From: an uncultured Prevotella sp.
GTDB taxonomy: Bacteria; Bacteroidota; Bacteroidia; Bacteroidales; Bacteroidaceae
Reading direction: 5' to 3'
Assembly (NCBI GenBank): GCA_946403845.1
Contig: CAMJBL010000002.1
Coordinates: forward strand, 62,001-126,000
Length of the DNA: 64,000 nucleotides
A model generated the notes under the pieces. That model was not told where the DNA came from, did no database searches, and saw nothing but the letters and a program-made list of their open reading frames with translations. Position numbers and translations under genes: made by a program. This document shows, piece by piece, positions 15,938 to 25,571 of this stretch. Each line of letters opens with the position of its first letter. Positions within the stretch are counted from its first letter, which is position 1.

Positions 15938-16190
15938 TTGCGGATTGCAAAAATCGCCGTACCTTTGCATCGTCAAAAGACAAAAAGATAATCTTCAATA
16001 GAATAATTAGTTAAGGTAATAAAAGATTCGTTTCATTGTTAGTTAGAGTTAGTTAGTAGTTAATAGTTAGTAATTAGTTTTGGTTTTAAGTTGATTTAAT
16101 AGGTATTACAGTGGTAATAAAGATTTGTTTAAAAGGATAACACAACACCGTCGTGAGACGAAGTTGTTTGTTTCGAAAAAAGGTTTTTAG
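15938..16190 (+). ncRNA. Candidate noncoding transcript, TTAGTTAG family copy A
   Basis: The 348-base gap between the convergent rsmA and MATE genes holds a plus-strand promoter (TTGC, 18 bases, TACCTTTGC at 15960-15968) with no plus-strand gene after it. Downstream lie the shared blocks TCGTTTCAT, AGTTAGAGTTAGTTAG and AGTTTTGGTTTT, also found in order at 30813-30880. A hairpin CAAC-AC-CGTC-GTGA-GACG-AA-GTTG follows at about 16144-16167. No ORF is convincing. Just upstream, GTGTG-TTCG-CACAC (about 15865-15878) may end rsmA transcripts. Confidence 0.45.
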
Positions 16191-17603
16191 TTATTCATAG
16201 ATTGTTGGTGCCGCTCCTGAGTCGTTGATGACCCGAGAGCGGTTATTTTTTGCAGTAAACAGACGGGTGAGGAAGATGCTGCCTCGGAAGGTGAGCTCGA
16301 CGGCCATTGCCGTCCACACACCCTTCAGACCGTATTTCGGAGCAAGTGTAGCAGCGAGTGTCAGACGGACGGCCCACATCGAAGCCAGACTCATGATGGC
16401 AGGAATCAACGTGTCGCCAGCGCCGATGAAGACGCCGTTGCAGACGATGGCAGCAGCGAACATCGGTTCTGCCCAGGCCTCGATGCGAAGTACCTGTGTA
16501 CCTTGGGCAATCACTTCCTCAACTGGCGACATCAGCGACATCAGTTCCGGGGCGAAGATCCACATCAGCACACCCATCACCGTCATCACGGCGATACCCA
16601 AACCCACAGACATTCTGGCAAACGAACGCGTCAGCTGTTTCTGACCAGCGCCGATGCCTTGCCCTACGAGGGTGGTGGCTGCTTCAGCGATACCAAAACC
16701 AGGCATGTAGCAGAGGCTCTCGACGGTAATCGCCAATGAGTGGGCTGCGATGGCGATGGTGCCCAAAGGGGCCACAATGAGGGTACTTACCACATAGGCT
16801 CCTCCCATCAGCATGTGCTGCAATCCCATCGGCGCACCTATCTTAATGGCTGTGCCAACGGTGTCTGACTTAGGCTTAAACGACCCAGGATGTCCTACGA
16901 GAGCAAGCATTTTCGACTTGACGAGCAGGAAATACATCATCAGGGCGGCTGTGATCAGCATGGCGACGCCTGTTCCGATAGCGGCTCCCATGACGCCAAG
17001 GTCGAGGATATAGATAAAGATGTAGTTGAAAAACACATCCATCACACACATGCCGATGTTCAGCATGGAGGGAATCTTCATGTTACCTGAGCATTTCAGC
17101 ATCGAGCCCGCCAGTCCTTCTATCTGGAAGAAGATGCCGCAAAAGCCGAAGATGGCGAAATAGAGCGAGGCGTCGCGGGCAATTTCCTCCGTGCCACCAA
17201 GCCAGTAGGGTAGGAAGGGGGCGATGATGACGGATGTCAGCGAGATCAGCAGGGCCCAGATCATACAACAGACCAACGATTGTCGCAGTACCCTCCGGGC
17301 TGCCTCGAAGTCGTTGGCGCCAATGAAGTGTGCCACCTGAACGGAGAATCCCATATTCGCTGCTGAGGCCAGTCCGCCCATCAGCCAGCCCGTCGACTCC
17401 ACCAGTCCGATGGCGGCTGAGGCCTTGGCGCCTAAGTGTCCCACCATCGAGGCGTCAATGAAGAACATCACCGTCGCTGAGATCTGCGCCAGGATCGAGG
17501 GAATACTTAAACTGACGATGAGCCAGAGTTTCTCCCTCTGTGTCATCATCTTCCCCTCTCGGATATAGGAAAGTAGCAATTCGCTGTTCTTGACTTTCTT
17601 CAT
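16191..17603 (-). CDS. MATE family multidrug/metabolite exporter
   Basis: 470 residues with 12 transmembrane helices. It is a Na+- or H+-coupled exporter of the NorM/DinF-like MATE superfamily. Landmarks: SIPSILAQISATVMFFIDAS, MVGHLGAKASAAIGL, VAHFIGAND, and the second repeat with GFGIAEAATTLVGQGIGAG and GDTLIPAI. The substrate cannot be told from sequence. Its promoter-like box TACCTTTGTGG (17609-17619, minus) lies at the edge of a CAAAGTT element shared with the divergent rmuC. Confidence 0.93.
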   Translation of the reverse strand: MKKVKNSELLLSYIREGKMMTQREKLWLIVSLSIPSILAQISATVMFFIDASMVGHLGAKASAAIGLVESTGWLMGGLASAANMGFSVQVAHFIGANDFEAARRVLRQSLVCCMIWALLISLTSVIIAPFLPYWLGGTEEIARDASLYFAIFGFCGIFFQIEGLAGSMLKCSGNMKIPSMLNIGMCVMDVFFNYIFIYILDLGVMGAAIGTGVAMLITAALMMYFLLVKSKMLALVGHPGSFKPKSDTVGTAIKIGAPMGLQHMLMGGAYVVSTLIVAPLGTIAIAAHSLAITVESLCYMPGFGIAEAATTLVGQGIGAGQKQLTRSFARMSVGLGIAVMTVMGVLMWIFAPELMSLMSPVEEVIAQGTQVLRIEAWAEPMFAAAIVCNGVFIGAGDTLIPAIMSLASMWAVRLTLAATLAPKYGLKGVWTAMAVELTFRGSIFLTRLFTAKNNRSRVINDSGAAPTIYE

Positions 17604-17618
17604 TTCGCCACAAAGGTA

Positions 17619-17730
17619 CGATAAACTTTGAACTTTGAGCTTTGAACTTTAAACTTTTTGATATGTGTGACAGTTAAAAAAATATAAGATGTCATCATAA
17701 ATTTCAAAGTTCAAAGTTCAATGTTCAAAG
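17619..17730. repeat. Palindromic intergenic element, copy 3 (CAAAGTT heptamer arms, inverted)
   Basis: Reverse-orientation copy of 4129-4240 between the divergent MATE and rmuC genes. The minus strand again carries the open micro-frame MMTSYIFLTVTHIKKFK. The rmuC -10-type box TACCTTTGC follows at 17738-17746 on the plus strand. Confidence 0.85.
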
Positions 17731-17766
17731 AAATAATTACCTTTGCCACTTAGAAATAATAGAATT

Positions 17767-19227
17767 ATGGAAATATACCTGATTATAACCATTATAGCCA
17801 TCATTGTGATGACGGTTCTCGGCTTTTTCGTCGGAAGTCGCGGAAAGAAAGGCCTGATCGACAGCGTCATCAAACTGACGGCCGAGCGTGACGTTCAGAA
17901 GACCAATGTGGAGAATCTGGAGAAGCAGTTGGAGACACAGAAAACCTCCTACGAGCATCAGATGAATGAGCGGAAGACGGCCTTCGACAGTCAGATGCAG
18001 GAGCTGAAAGCGACCTTTGCCCAACAGCTTCAGCAGGAAAAGACAGCCCATGAGGGTCAGATTGCAGCTTTGAAGGAGATGAACGAGAAGCAGATGAAGA
18101 GTCAGCTCGAACTCATCAAGGAGCAGATGCAGACCACTTCTGAAAAGGTGCTCAAGCAGCGTCAGGCCGAACTTGGCGAGGAGAACAAGGAACAGGTGTC
18201 GAAGATCATCGACCCCTTGCAAAAGAGCCTGAAGGATATGCAGGAGGCGCTCGATAAGACCAAGGAACAGCAGACGGAGGCCCTCACCCGACTCGATGAG
18301 ACCATCAAGATCAATATGCAGAAGAGCCTGGAGATCGGAGAGACAGCCGACCGTCTGACACGTGCCTTAACGGGTGAAGTGAAGATTCAGGGTAACTTCG
18401 GTGAACTGAAACTCAAACAACTGCTCGAAGACCTCGAACTGAAGGAAGGCGAGCAGTTTGATACCCAGGAGACCTTAAGAGACAAGGTCGGCAAGGGAGC
18501 TAAGGGTGATGATGGCAAGGGCTTGGTACCTGACTTTATCCTGCACTTCCCCAACAACCGCCACGTGGTGGTCGATTCCAAGATGTCGCTCACGGATTAT
18601 GAACGTTATATGAATGCGGAAGACGGGACGCCTGAGAAGAGCGGCTATCTGAAGGCCCATATCGATAGTGTCAGGGCCCAGGTGCGTCGTCTGGCCAAGA
18701 AGGAATATACCAAATTCCTGCCTGAGGGCTACAACCGCCTGAACTTCGCCATTATGTATGTGCCTATCGAGGGGGCGCTGAATCTGGCCCTTCTGAATGA
18801 TGCCACCCTCTGGCGCGAGGCGTATGATGAGGGCGTGATGATTCTCGGACCCCAGACCATGTATATGAACCTGCGTGTGCTGGAGATGATGTGGACTCAG
18901 GTGCGACAGTTGAAGAACCAGCAGACGATGATGGATGCTGCCAATACGGTGATCGACCGTGTTCAGGATTTTGGCTTGCGCTTTATGGAAGTGGAGTCGA
19001 GCATGAACGATACCCTCAAAAAGATGAAGAAACTGAAGGTCACCACAGGCGAAAGCGGCCCCAGCATCATTACCGCTGCCAAGAATCTGATCAAGGCAGG
19101 GGCCAGGGAGAACAAGAAAAAGAAATCGTTGGCAGAAATGGACGAGTCGATGTTCCTCGAAAGCGATACGGCCACCCCAGAGCCGGAAAACACGCCTGAG
19201 CCGGAAACCACCACAGAAACAACATGA
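17767..19227 (+). CDS. rmuC: DNA recombination protein RmuC
   Basis: 486 residues. An N-terminal membrane helix (IYLIITIIAIIVMTVLGFFV) is followed by a long coiled coil (residues about 30-190) and the RmuC nuclease-like domain (GNFGELKLKQLLED, VPDFILHFPN, VVDSKMSLTDYERY, EGALNLALLND). RmuC limits inversions and other rearrangements of short inverted repeats in E. coli, which is notable in a region full of them. The C-terminus is acidic, Pro/Thr-rich repeats (TPEPENTPEP). ATG 17767 is chosen because it begins the membrane helix. The end overlaps cotH by ATGA. Confidence 0.95.
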   Translation: MEIYLIITIIAIIVMTVLGFFVGSRGKKGLIDSVIKLTAERDVQKTNVENLEKQLETQKTSYEHQMNERKTAFDSQMQELKATFAQQLQQEKTAHEGQIAALKEMNEKQMKSQLELIKEQMQTTSEKVLKQRQAELGEENKEQVSKIIDPLQKSLKDMQEALDKTKEQQTEALTRLDETIKINMQKSLEIGETADRLTRALTGEVKIQGNFGELKLKQLLEDLELKEGEQFDTQETLRDKVGKGAKGDDGKGLVPDFILHFPNNRHVVVDSKMSLTDYERYMNAEDGTPEKSGYLKAHIDSVRAQVRRLAKKEYTKFLPEGYNRLNFAIMYVPIEGALNLALLNDATLWREAYDEGVMILGPQTMYMNLRVLEMMWTQVRQLKNQQTMMDAANTVIDRVQDFGLRFMEVESSMNDTLKKMKKLKVTTGESGPSIITAAKNLIKAGARENKKKKSLAEMDESMFLESDTATPEPENTPEPETTTETT

Positions 19228-21077
19228 TCAAGAAACTGCTTTGCACATATCTTTTGTTGGCGTTGCTGCTGATGCCCGCTTATGGCGACGACCTGCTGAA
19301 AGGCACCGTCATTGGCACCGTCGCAACCGTCAACTATAATAATTCCTCTGACAGGTCAAACACCGTCAACACCCGTGATAAGGCTTTCGATGGCGACCTG
19401 AACACCTTCTTTGCTTCTTATGACAGGAGTTATACCTGGACAGGTCTCGACTTGGGTGCTGCGCATATCATCACCCGTGTAGGCTGGTCGCCTCGCAACG
19501 ACAGTCAGGGTGAGAAACGGGTCCTGCTGGGTGTCTTCGAAGGGTCCAACCGCGAAGATTTCATGGATGCCCTGCCCCTCTATGTCATCCCTGAGAATGG
19601 CAAGATCGGCACGATGTCGTATGCTGATGTCCAGTGTTCAAAGGGTTTTCGCTATGTGCGATATATCGGCCCTTCTGATGCCCGTTGTAACATCGCGGAA
19701 CTTGAGTTCTATGGCCATCCGGGCGCTGGCGACAATAGTCATCTTTATCAGGTGACGAACCTGCCCACCGTTAGCATCCACACGTTGAACAATGAGATTC
19801 CCAAAGACAAGGTCAACCAGATTGTCTCCCAACTGACGATCATCTCCGACAACGGTACCAAACTGCTGTCAGAACCTGGTACAACGCGCGAACGTGGTAA
19901 TGCCTCGCGTGACTTCCCCAAGAAACCTTATCGCATCAAGTTTGATGAGAAGCAGCGGGTGCTCGATGCCCCAGCCAAAGCGAAGAAATGGACGCTCATC
20001 AATAACTATGGCGACAAGACGCTGATGCGCAACCTGTTGGCCTTCGAATTGAGTCGACGCTTGGGGATGACCTATACGCCCTTTGGTACGGCCGTCGATG
20101 TGCTGCTCAATGGCGAATACAAGGGCTGTTACCAGTTGTGCGACCAGGTGACAATCAACAAGAACCGTGTGAATATCACGGAGATGACGCCCGAAGACAA
20201 TCAGGGCAGTGCCTTGACGGGCGGTTATCTGATTGAGGTCGACGCCTATGCCAATCAGGAGAAGTCGTGGTTTAATTCGAACAACGGCAATCCTGTCACC
20301 ATCAAGTCGCCTGATGAGGACGAGATCACCTCCAATCAGAAACAGTATATCCGACAATTCTTCAATCAGATGGAGCGGCAGTGGTCTACCTATCTCGACA
20401 TCAACAGCTTCCTCAGGCATTTCCTCGTTGGCGAGCTGTCGGGCAATACGGATACTTATTGGAGCGTGTATATGTATAAGGAGCGCGATGAGAATCTGAT
20501 GCATGTGGGGCCTGTCTGGGACTTCGACCTTGCCTTCAACAATGATCAGCGCATCTATCCTGTCAACAACAAAAGTGACTATATCTATCGGAGTGGTGGC
20601 AGTTGTGCTGGTAGAATGAGGGATTTTGTCGATAATATCGTCGTCAAGGATGCTTCTGCCAAGCGACAGCTGTTGGATATCTGGGATGAGGCCCGACAGT
20701 CAGGACTCACCGAGGAGAATCTCCTGGCTTATATCGACCGTTGGACAGCCGACCTTGAGCAGTCGCAGCGTCTGAACTTCTTGCGCTGGCCCATCCTGAA
20801 TCAGCGGGTTCATCAGAATCCTGCTGCCAGAGGGAGTTTCGAGGCTGAGGTGGCCGTTGTCAGAACCTTCATGAAGGAGCGCATCGCCTGGATGGACAAG
20901 AAACTCGGCTATACCTATAAACCCAATGGTATCAGTGAGTTACGCGTCGACAGAACCCAGCCCTATCAGGTCTTCTCGCTCTCTGGTCAGCCTTATGGCA
21001 ACAGCCTCGAAGGTTTGTCCCCAGGTATCTATATCATCCGTCAGGGATCAGCCACCCAGAAGATCGTCGTCAGGTAA
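19224..21077 (+). CDS. CotH-type protein kinase, secreted, with discoidin-like domain and T9SS-like tail
   Basis: 617 residues. Signal peptide (LLCTYLLLALLLMPAYG), then an F5/8 type C-like domain (about 40-165: DGDLNTFFASYDRS...FRYVRYIGP). The CotH kinase fold follows (about 175-520: RERGNASRDFPKKPYRIKF, LFGTAV-like GTAVDVLLNGEYKGCYQL, GYLIEVDAY, and the metal-binding VWDFDLAFN). The final 60 residues (VFSLSGQPYG...LSPGIYIIRQG..TQKIVVR) resemble a type IX secretion sorting domain. CotH proteins phosphorylate secreted proteins in spore formers; the target here is unknown. Translationally coupled to rmuC. Confidence 0.88.
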   Translation: MIKKLLCTYLLLALLLMPAYGDDLLKGTVIGTVATVNYNNSSDRSNTVNTRDKAFDGDLNTFFASYDRSYTWTGLDLGAAHIITRVGWSPRNDSQGEKRVLLGVFEGSNREDFMDALPLYVIPENGKIGTMSYADVQCSKGFRYVRYIGPSDARCNIAELEFYGHPGAGDNSHLYQVTNLPTVSIHTLNNEIPKDKVNQIVSQLTIISDNGTKLLSEPGTTRERGNASRDFPKKPYRIKFDEKQRVLDAPAKAKKWTLINNYGDKTLMRNLLAFELSRRLGMTYTPFGTAVDVLLNGEYKGCYQLCDQVTINKNRVNITEMTPEDNQGSALTGGYLIEVDAYANQEKSWFNSNNGNPVTIKSPDEDEITSNQKQYIRQFFNQMERQWSTYLDINSFLRHFLVGELSGNTDTYWSVYMYKERDENLMHVGPVWDFDLAFNNDQRIYPVNNKSDYIYRSGGSCAGRMRDFVDNIVVKDASAKRQLLDIWDEARQSGLTEENLLAYIDRWTADLEQSQRLNFLRWPILNQRVHQNPAARGSFEAEVAVVRTFMKERIAWMDKKLGYTYKPNGISELRVDRTQPYQVFSLSGQPYGNSLEGLSPGIYIIRQGSATQKIVVR

Positions 21078-21081
21078 TGGT

Positions 21082-22425
21082 TTAGTGACCTATCGACTGA
21101 CGGTATTCGAGTAATTTGTTCTGATAGTCGGCGAAGGCATCAGTATGTTTGTTGCATGCCTGTTGGTAGAGCATCTGGGCTTCGAGTAGATCACTCATCT
21201 TCGATGTACCTGCCTGATAAAAATTGCGGTTCAGACGGAGATTCTCCTCAGCCTGTTCGATGCTGCGCTGGGCGAGTAGAAGTTGCTGATACGACTCTTC
21301 GACACCGTTCCAGGCGTTCTGTATCCGTATTTGCAGCAATTGCGTATTGTCGGCGAGTTGTTCTTGAGCCTTCTGGTGTTCGATCTTCTTACGTTTGATG
21401 GCAAACGAGCCTCCCCACCAATCGGAAATAGGCACACTGACGGTAGCGAAGAGCATGCCGAAGGTATGGTCGTTTTCCAAGAGGTTATGATAGTTATAGC
21501 CTGCTCCAACGGCGACAGAGGGCAGATTCTCTCCAACAGCTATTTTCTTTTGAAGAGCCGTTGCCTCTACCTGTTTGCTGAGCAGTTGATATTCGGGAGT
21601 TAGGGATACAGACTCTGCCCCTTGAGGGGTGGGGGATTGTGTCATATCGGTTTGATAGGTGATGACAAACGAGGTGTCTCGTAAACCGCAGTATTGCGAG
21701 AGCAGCAGACGAACCAGCGATAGCCCATTCTGGAGTTTGAGTCTTTGACTGGCAATCTCGTTCTGGCGTAGTTGTACTCTGAGCAGGTCGTTACGCAAGG
21801 CCACACCAGCACGGATAGCCACATCCACATCTTTATAGATATCGCGCAGGAGCGTGTCTACCGCATCGATGGTCTTCATCTTTTCCTGCAGTGAAGCCAG
21901 TTGCCAGAAATATTGCTCTGCCGTTTTCTCGACTTCGTTTTCTGAGAGTTGTAACTGCAACTTACTGACATCTTCACCTACCTTCGCAAGTTTATTGCCG
22001 TTGATGATCTGACCACCTGCAAAAACAGGTTGTACGGCTTGTACTCCAGCGATTGTGCCGTTTTTCATCATCGATACGCTGATGGGATTAGCCAGAGCTG
22101 CAAGCGCTTCAGGAGGAAACGACTGTGCGAGAGCCATTCCTAATTCGGCAGGAATCACCTCAGAGGGATTGATTGTCGTCTGCGCCATGCCTTTGTTGGC
22201 ATTGAACCAAAGACCTGTACCGCTGACGTTGGGGAAGAACTTTGTGAAGGCCTCCTTGCGTTGTTGCTGGGCGGCTTCAATATTGTATTTGGCACTGCGG
22301 ATGGCCATATTGTTGTGGAGGGCAGAATCCTTGATCTGCTTCAAAGAATAACGTTGTTGTGATGTTGCAGTTGCACAGCAACAAACCAAACAAACTATGA
22401 TTACAAATAACTTCTTCATATTCAT
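21082..22425 (-). CDS. TolC family outer membrane efflux protein
   Basis: 447 residues with signal peptide (LFVIIVCLVCCCATATS) and two repeats of long helices typical of TolC (SAKYNIEAAQQQRKEA...; AQRSIEQAEENLRLNRNFYQAGTSKMSDLLEAQ). It forms the outer-membrane channel of the RND pump encoded just upstream in the same operon, whose stop it overlaps by four bases (22422-22425). Confidence 0.94.
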   Translation of the reverse strand: MNMKKLFVIIVCLVCCCATATSQQRYSLKQIKDSALHNNMAIRSAKYNIEAAQQQRKEAFTKFFPNVSGTGLWFNANKGMAQTTINPSEVIPAELGMALAQSFPPEALAALANPISVSMMKNGTIAGVQAVQPVFAGGQIINGNKLAKVGEDVSKLQLQLSENEVEKTAEQYFWQLASLQEKMKTIDAVDTLLRDIYKDVDVAIRAGVALRNDLLRVQLRQNEIASQRLKLQNGLSLVRLLLSQYCGLRDTSFVITYQTDMTQSPTPQGAESVSLTPEYQLLSKQVEATALQKKIAVGENLPSVAVGAGYNYHNLLENDHTFGMLFATVSVPISDWWGGSFAIKRKKIEHQKAQEQLADNTQLLQIRIQNAWNGVEESYQQLLLAQRSIEQAEENLRLNRNFYQAGTSKMSDLLEAQMLYQQACNKHTDAFADYQNKLLEYRQSIGH

Positions 22426-25400
22426 TTAGTCGAAACTTTCCAATAAATGACGGGCAGCATGGTGACCACCATGATCAGAGAGCCGATGCCGCCAGCGAAG
22501 ATGGTGACACCAACGGGCATCCAGAATGAACTCTGTGCAATGATCATCGGCACTACACCTACAGCCGTTGTGGCTGTCGTGAGGAAGATAGGTACCATAC
22601 GGCGTTTGCCAGCATCATAGGCAGCTTGTTTTACGGCTGCGTTGTATGCCTCGCGGTCCACCGTCCAGTTGCCGTGTTCCGCCACATGCTTTTTAATCAG
22701 ATCGATGGCATGCTCAAAGATTAGGATCTCGTTACGCATGATCATACCCATCAGGGTGATGAGGCCGAAGATAGAGGTAAGACCGAGGGCACGGTTCATC
22801 AGTCCGAGACCAATCAGTGCACCAGGAATCATCAGGGCGAGTGCCACCATACAGATGGTTGTTACACCATACTTCTTGAAATTGAACAACAGGAAGAAGA
22901 ATACGATGATCATCGCGATGATGATACCACCATAGATCTGTGGCAAAGCTTCGTCGCCGTATTCTATCTCACCGCCAACCTCAGTGCGAACACCCTGAGG
23001 CAGTTCTATCTCCTCCTGCATCACGCGTGCAATCTCTTTCTCGATAGGAGCCGTATAGACACCCTGTGTAAACTGAGCTGTTACAGTGATACAGCGCTCA
23101 CCGCCACGATGCATAATACGACTCTCGCTCCACTCCGGCTTTACTTTTGCTATTTGACGAAGAGGAACCGTGCTGTTTGACTGTTTTACGCCAGAGGAAA
23201 CGATTGAGGTTGGTGATGAAATGCCGAGGTTGGCGATATCAGAGAAGGTCATATCGGTATCGTCCTTGACGACGATGGGCAATTCATAATTCCCTTCCCA
23301 TATCTGTCCCACCTGCAGGTCGCACGAGGTGGCGCTGAGTGCCAACTGTGCTGTGGTACGGGTGATGCCTAACTGTGCCGAAGTCACAGGATCGAGTTCG
23401 ACATTGATGATGGGATAGGGTTGGAAGTAGTCGGTATGCACCCATTCCAGTTCTGGCATCTGGCGCATACGCTCCATCAGCCGTTCTGCCACCACATGCA
23501 GCGAGTCGAGATTATCACCATAGAAACGGTATTCCAATTCAGATACCTCCAAGTAGTCCAACCGTTTGAATTTGACGTAGGCATTGGGGAAGGCCTCGCC
23601 CAACATAGGTTGATATTTCGAGAGCAGTTCGAGTGTCGCCTTGTCGCTCTTGGTATTCACGATGAACTGCGCATAGTTCTTACCAGCCATCTGGGGAGCA
23701 TAGGCATCCATAAAGCGGGGTGATGAACAACCGATAAAACCTGTGATACCCGTGATGCGATCGTCCTTCTCCAAGACGTGTTGCACAGAGTCGGCTATCA
23801 GTTCCGTCTCTGCCAGTCCCTTGCCGTCGGGCAGGAATATCTCTACTGCAAACTGGTCGCGATCAGCAAAGGGGAACAAACGGATCTTCAGCGTGGGGGC
23901 GATCAGGGATGATAGCAGTATCACAGCGATGCCGCTACCAATCGTTACCCAGGGATGGGCAAAGGTGAAGTCCAGCACCTTATCGTAAGTTTTCTGCACC
24001 CAATTGGTAATCGCATTACCGCCAGTCTTCACCTTGTCTGGTTTGATGATGCGCACCTCTAAGAATGGAATCACAGATACCGCCAAGAAGAGCGATACCA
24101 TCAGGTTGATGGTAATGGTAACGGGGAAATCTTCCAGACAGTCGTGGAACATACCCTTCATCGTGATGAGGAAGGGGTAGAAGATGGCACAGATGCAGAT
24201 AGTGGCCAACAGCATCGGCATGAAATACTGTTTGGCAGAGTCGATGGCTGCCTTCTTGGGCTCATAGCCCTTGCCGAGATACTCCAGATAGCCGTCGATG
24301 ACCACGATGGCATTGTCGACCACCATTCCCAACACCACAATCAGTGCTGCCAGCGTCACGATGTTCAGTTCGATGCCGGCCATATACATAATGGATACTG
24401 AGACGAACGTTGTCAACGGGATAGTAATTGCCGCTACGATGGCAGAACGCAATGGGAACAATACCATCATCACCAGAATGATGATCAGCATCGATATCAA
24501 CAAGTCGCGCAGGAAGTCGCTCACACTCATCGCCACCACCTTTGGCTTATCGGCGATACGGGTAACATTTACATCCTCAGGTAGTTCATTCTCGCGGAAT
24601 TCGTTCAGCACCTGGTCAACCTCACGGCCATATTGCACCACATTGTTACCTGGTGTCATCTCCATCGACAGCAGCACACAAGGATGACCGTTCTGCTCGA
24701 TACGACTCGACATCGGCTCATATTCCCTTACCACTCGGGCCACATCGCGGACGCGCGCCACCTTGCCTGTCGTAGGGTCTGAGAAGATAATCTGATTGGC
24801 GATTTCTTCCTCACTGTTCTCCTGAACCTCCACGTGGATGGGCACCTGCTGGTCGTCGTCGCTGATCGAACCTGCCATCGTCGTGATGCCCTGAGCCTGA
24901 AGACGTGAGAAAAGCATCTGCTGTCCGATGCCATAGGCCTGCAGACGCTGACGGTCGACATAGAGCGAGATCTGTTCTTTCTGTTCGCCAAAGAGTTTCA
25001 CATTAGCGACAGAAGGGATACGACGCAAACGATCGGAGAGATCGTCGCTATATTGTTTCAGTTCACGATAGTTGCGCTGACTGCTCTCGATGGCGATGAG
25101 CAGAGCCGAGGTATTGCCGAAATCATCGTTTACCACGATGGCCAGCACACCGCTTGGCAATTGTGCCTTAAAGCCATTCAGACCGTGTTTGATCTTACTC
25201 CAGACCTCGTCTTTATTGTTGACATCGTCATTCAGCTTCACCATCATGATACACATGCCGTTCTGCGACTGTGTGGTGGTCTTCACACGGTTTACCTCGC
25301 CATAGGTAAAGAGGTAACGTTCCAACGGACGGGCCACCTGCTGCTCCACTTCTTCTGAGGTGGCACCAGGATAGACGGCTACCACCACACCTTGACGGAT

Positions 25401-25535
25401 GGTGGCGTGCGGAAACTCATCTTTTGGCATGTCCCACATACCGAAGATACCCAGCACAAACAGGATGCCGATGATGAGCAGCGATATCGAGTAATGTTCC
25501 AATGGCCATTTCAGCCATTCCATCTTATTTCCCAT
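22422..25535 (-). CDS. RND family efflux permease
   Basis: 1037 residues from ATG 25535 (a GTG six bases upstream is possible). Inner-membrane proton antiporter with 12 helices and two large periplasmic loops. Landmarks: GTSEEVEQQVARPLE-like PGATSEEVEQQVARPLE, the TM4 motif LGMVVDNAIVVIDG with the proton-relay Asp, and the C-terminal GMIMRNEILIFEHA and FLTTATTAVGVVPM. The substrate is not predictable. It is the middle gene of the adaptor-permease-TolC operon; the spacer to the adaptor is a heptamer repeat tract. Confidence 0.95.
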   Translation of the reverse strand: MGNKMEWLKWPLEHYSISLLIIGILFVLGIFGMWDMPKDEFPHATIRQGVVVAVYPGATSEEVEQQVARPLERYLFTYGEVNRVKTTTQSQNGMCIMMVKLNDDVNNKDEVWSKIKHGLNGFKAQLPSGVLAIVVNDDFGNTSALLIAIESSQRNYRELKQYSDDLSDRLRRIPSVANVKLFGEQKEQISLYVDRQRLQAYGIGQQMLFSRLQAQGITTMAGSISDDDQQVPIHVEVQENSEEEIANQIIFSDPTTGKVARVRDVARVVREYEPMSSRIEQNGHPCVLLSMEMTPGNNVVQYGREVDQVLNEFRENELPEDVNVTRIADKPKVVAMSVSDFLRDLLISMLIIILVMMVLFPLRSAIVAAITIPLTTFVSVSIMYMAGIELNIVTLAALIVVLGMVVDNAIVVIDGYLEYLGKGYEPKKAAIDSAKQYFMPMLLATICICAIFYPFLITMKGMFHDCLEDFPVTITINLMVSLFLAVSVIPFLEVRIIKPDKVKTGGNAITNWVQKTYDKVLDFTFAHPWVTIGSGIAVILLSSLIAPTLKIRLFPFADRDQFAVEIFLPDGKGLAETELIADSVQHVLEKDDRITGITGFIGCSSPRFMDAYAPQMAGKNYAQFIVNTKSDKATLELLSKYQPMLGEAFPNAYVKFKRLDYLEVSELEYRFYGDNLDSLHVVAERLMERMRQMPELEWVHTDYFQPYPIINVELDPVTSAQLGITRTTAQLALSATSCDLQVGQIWEGNYELPIVVKDDTDMTFSDIANLGISSPTSIVSSGVKQSNSTVPLRQIAKVKPEWSESRIMHRGGERCITVTAQFTQGVYTAPIEKEIARVMQEEIELPQGVRTEVGGEIEYGDEALPQIYGGIIIAMIIVFFFLLFNFKKYGVTTICMVALALMIPGALIGLGLMNRALGLTSIFGLITLMGMIMRNEILIFEHAIDLIKKHVAEHGNWTVDREAYNAAVKQAAYDAGKRRMVPIFLTTATTAVGVVPMIIAQSSFWMPVGVTIFAGGIGSLIMVVTMLPVIYWKVSTK

Positions 25536-25537
25536 AG

Positions 25538-25571
25538 TCACTATTCACTATTCGTTATTCACTATTCACTA
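25538..25571. repeat. Heptamer tract between adaptor stop and permease start
   Basis: On the minus strand five units of TAGTGAA (one TAACGAA, the last TAGTGAC) run from the TAG stop of the adaptor to two bases before the permease ATG. A 7-base period places stop codons in all three frames. Confidence 0.85.

Noticed and set aside
14889..15998. 369-codon minus-strand frame opposite rsmA
   Set aside because: It is antisense to a clear rsmA with all catalytic motifs, and its translation is low-complexity in composition with no recognisable family.
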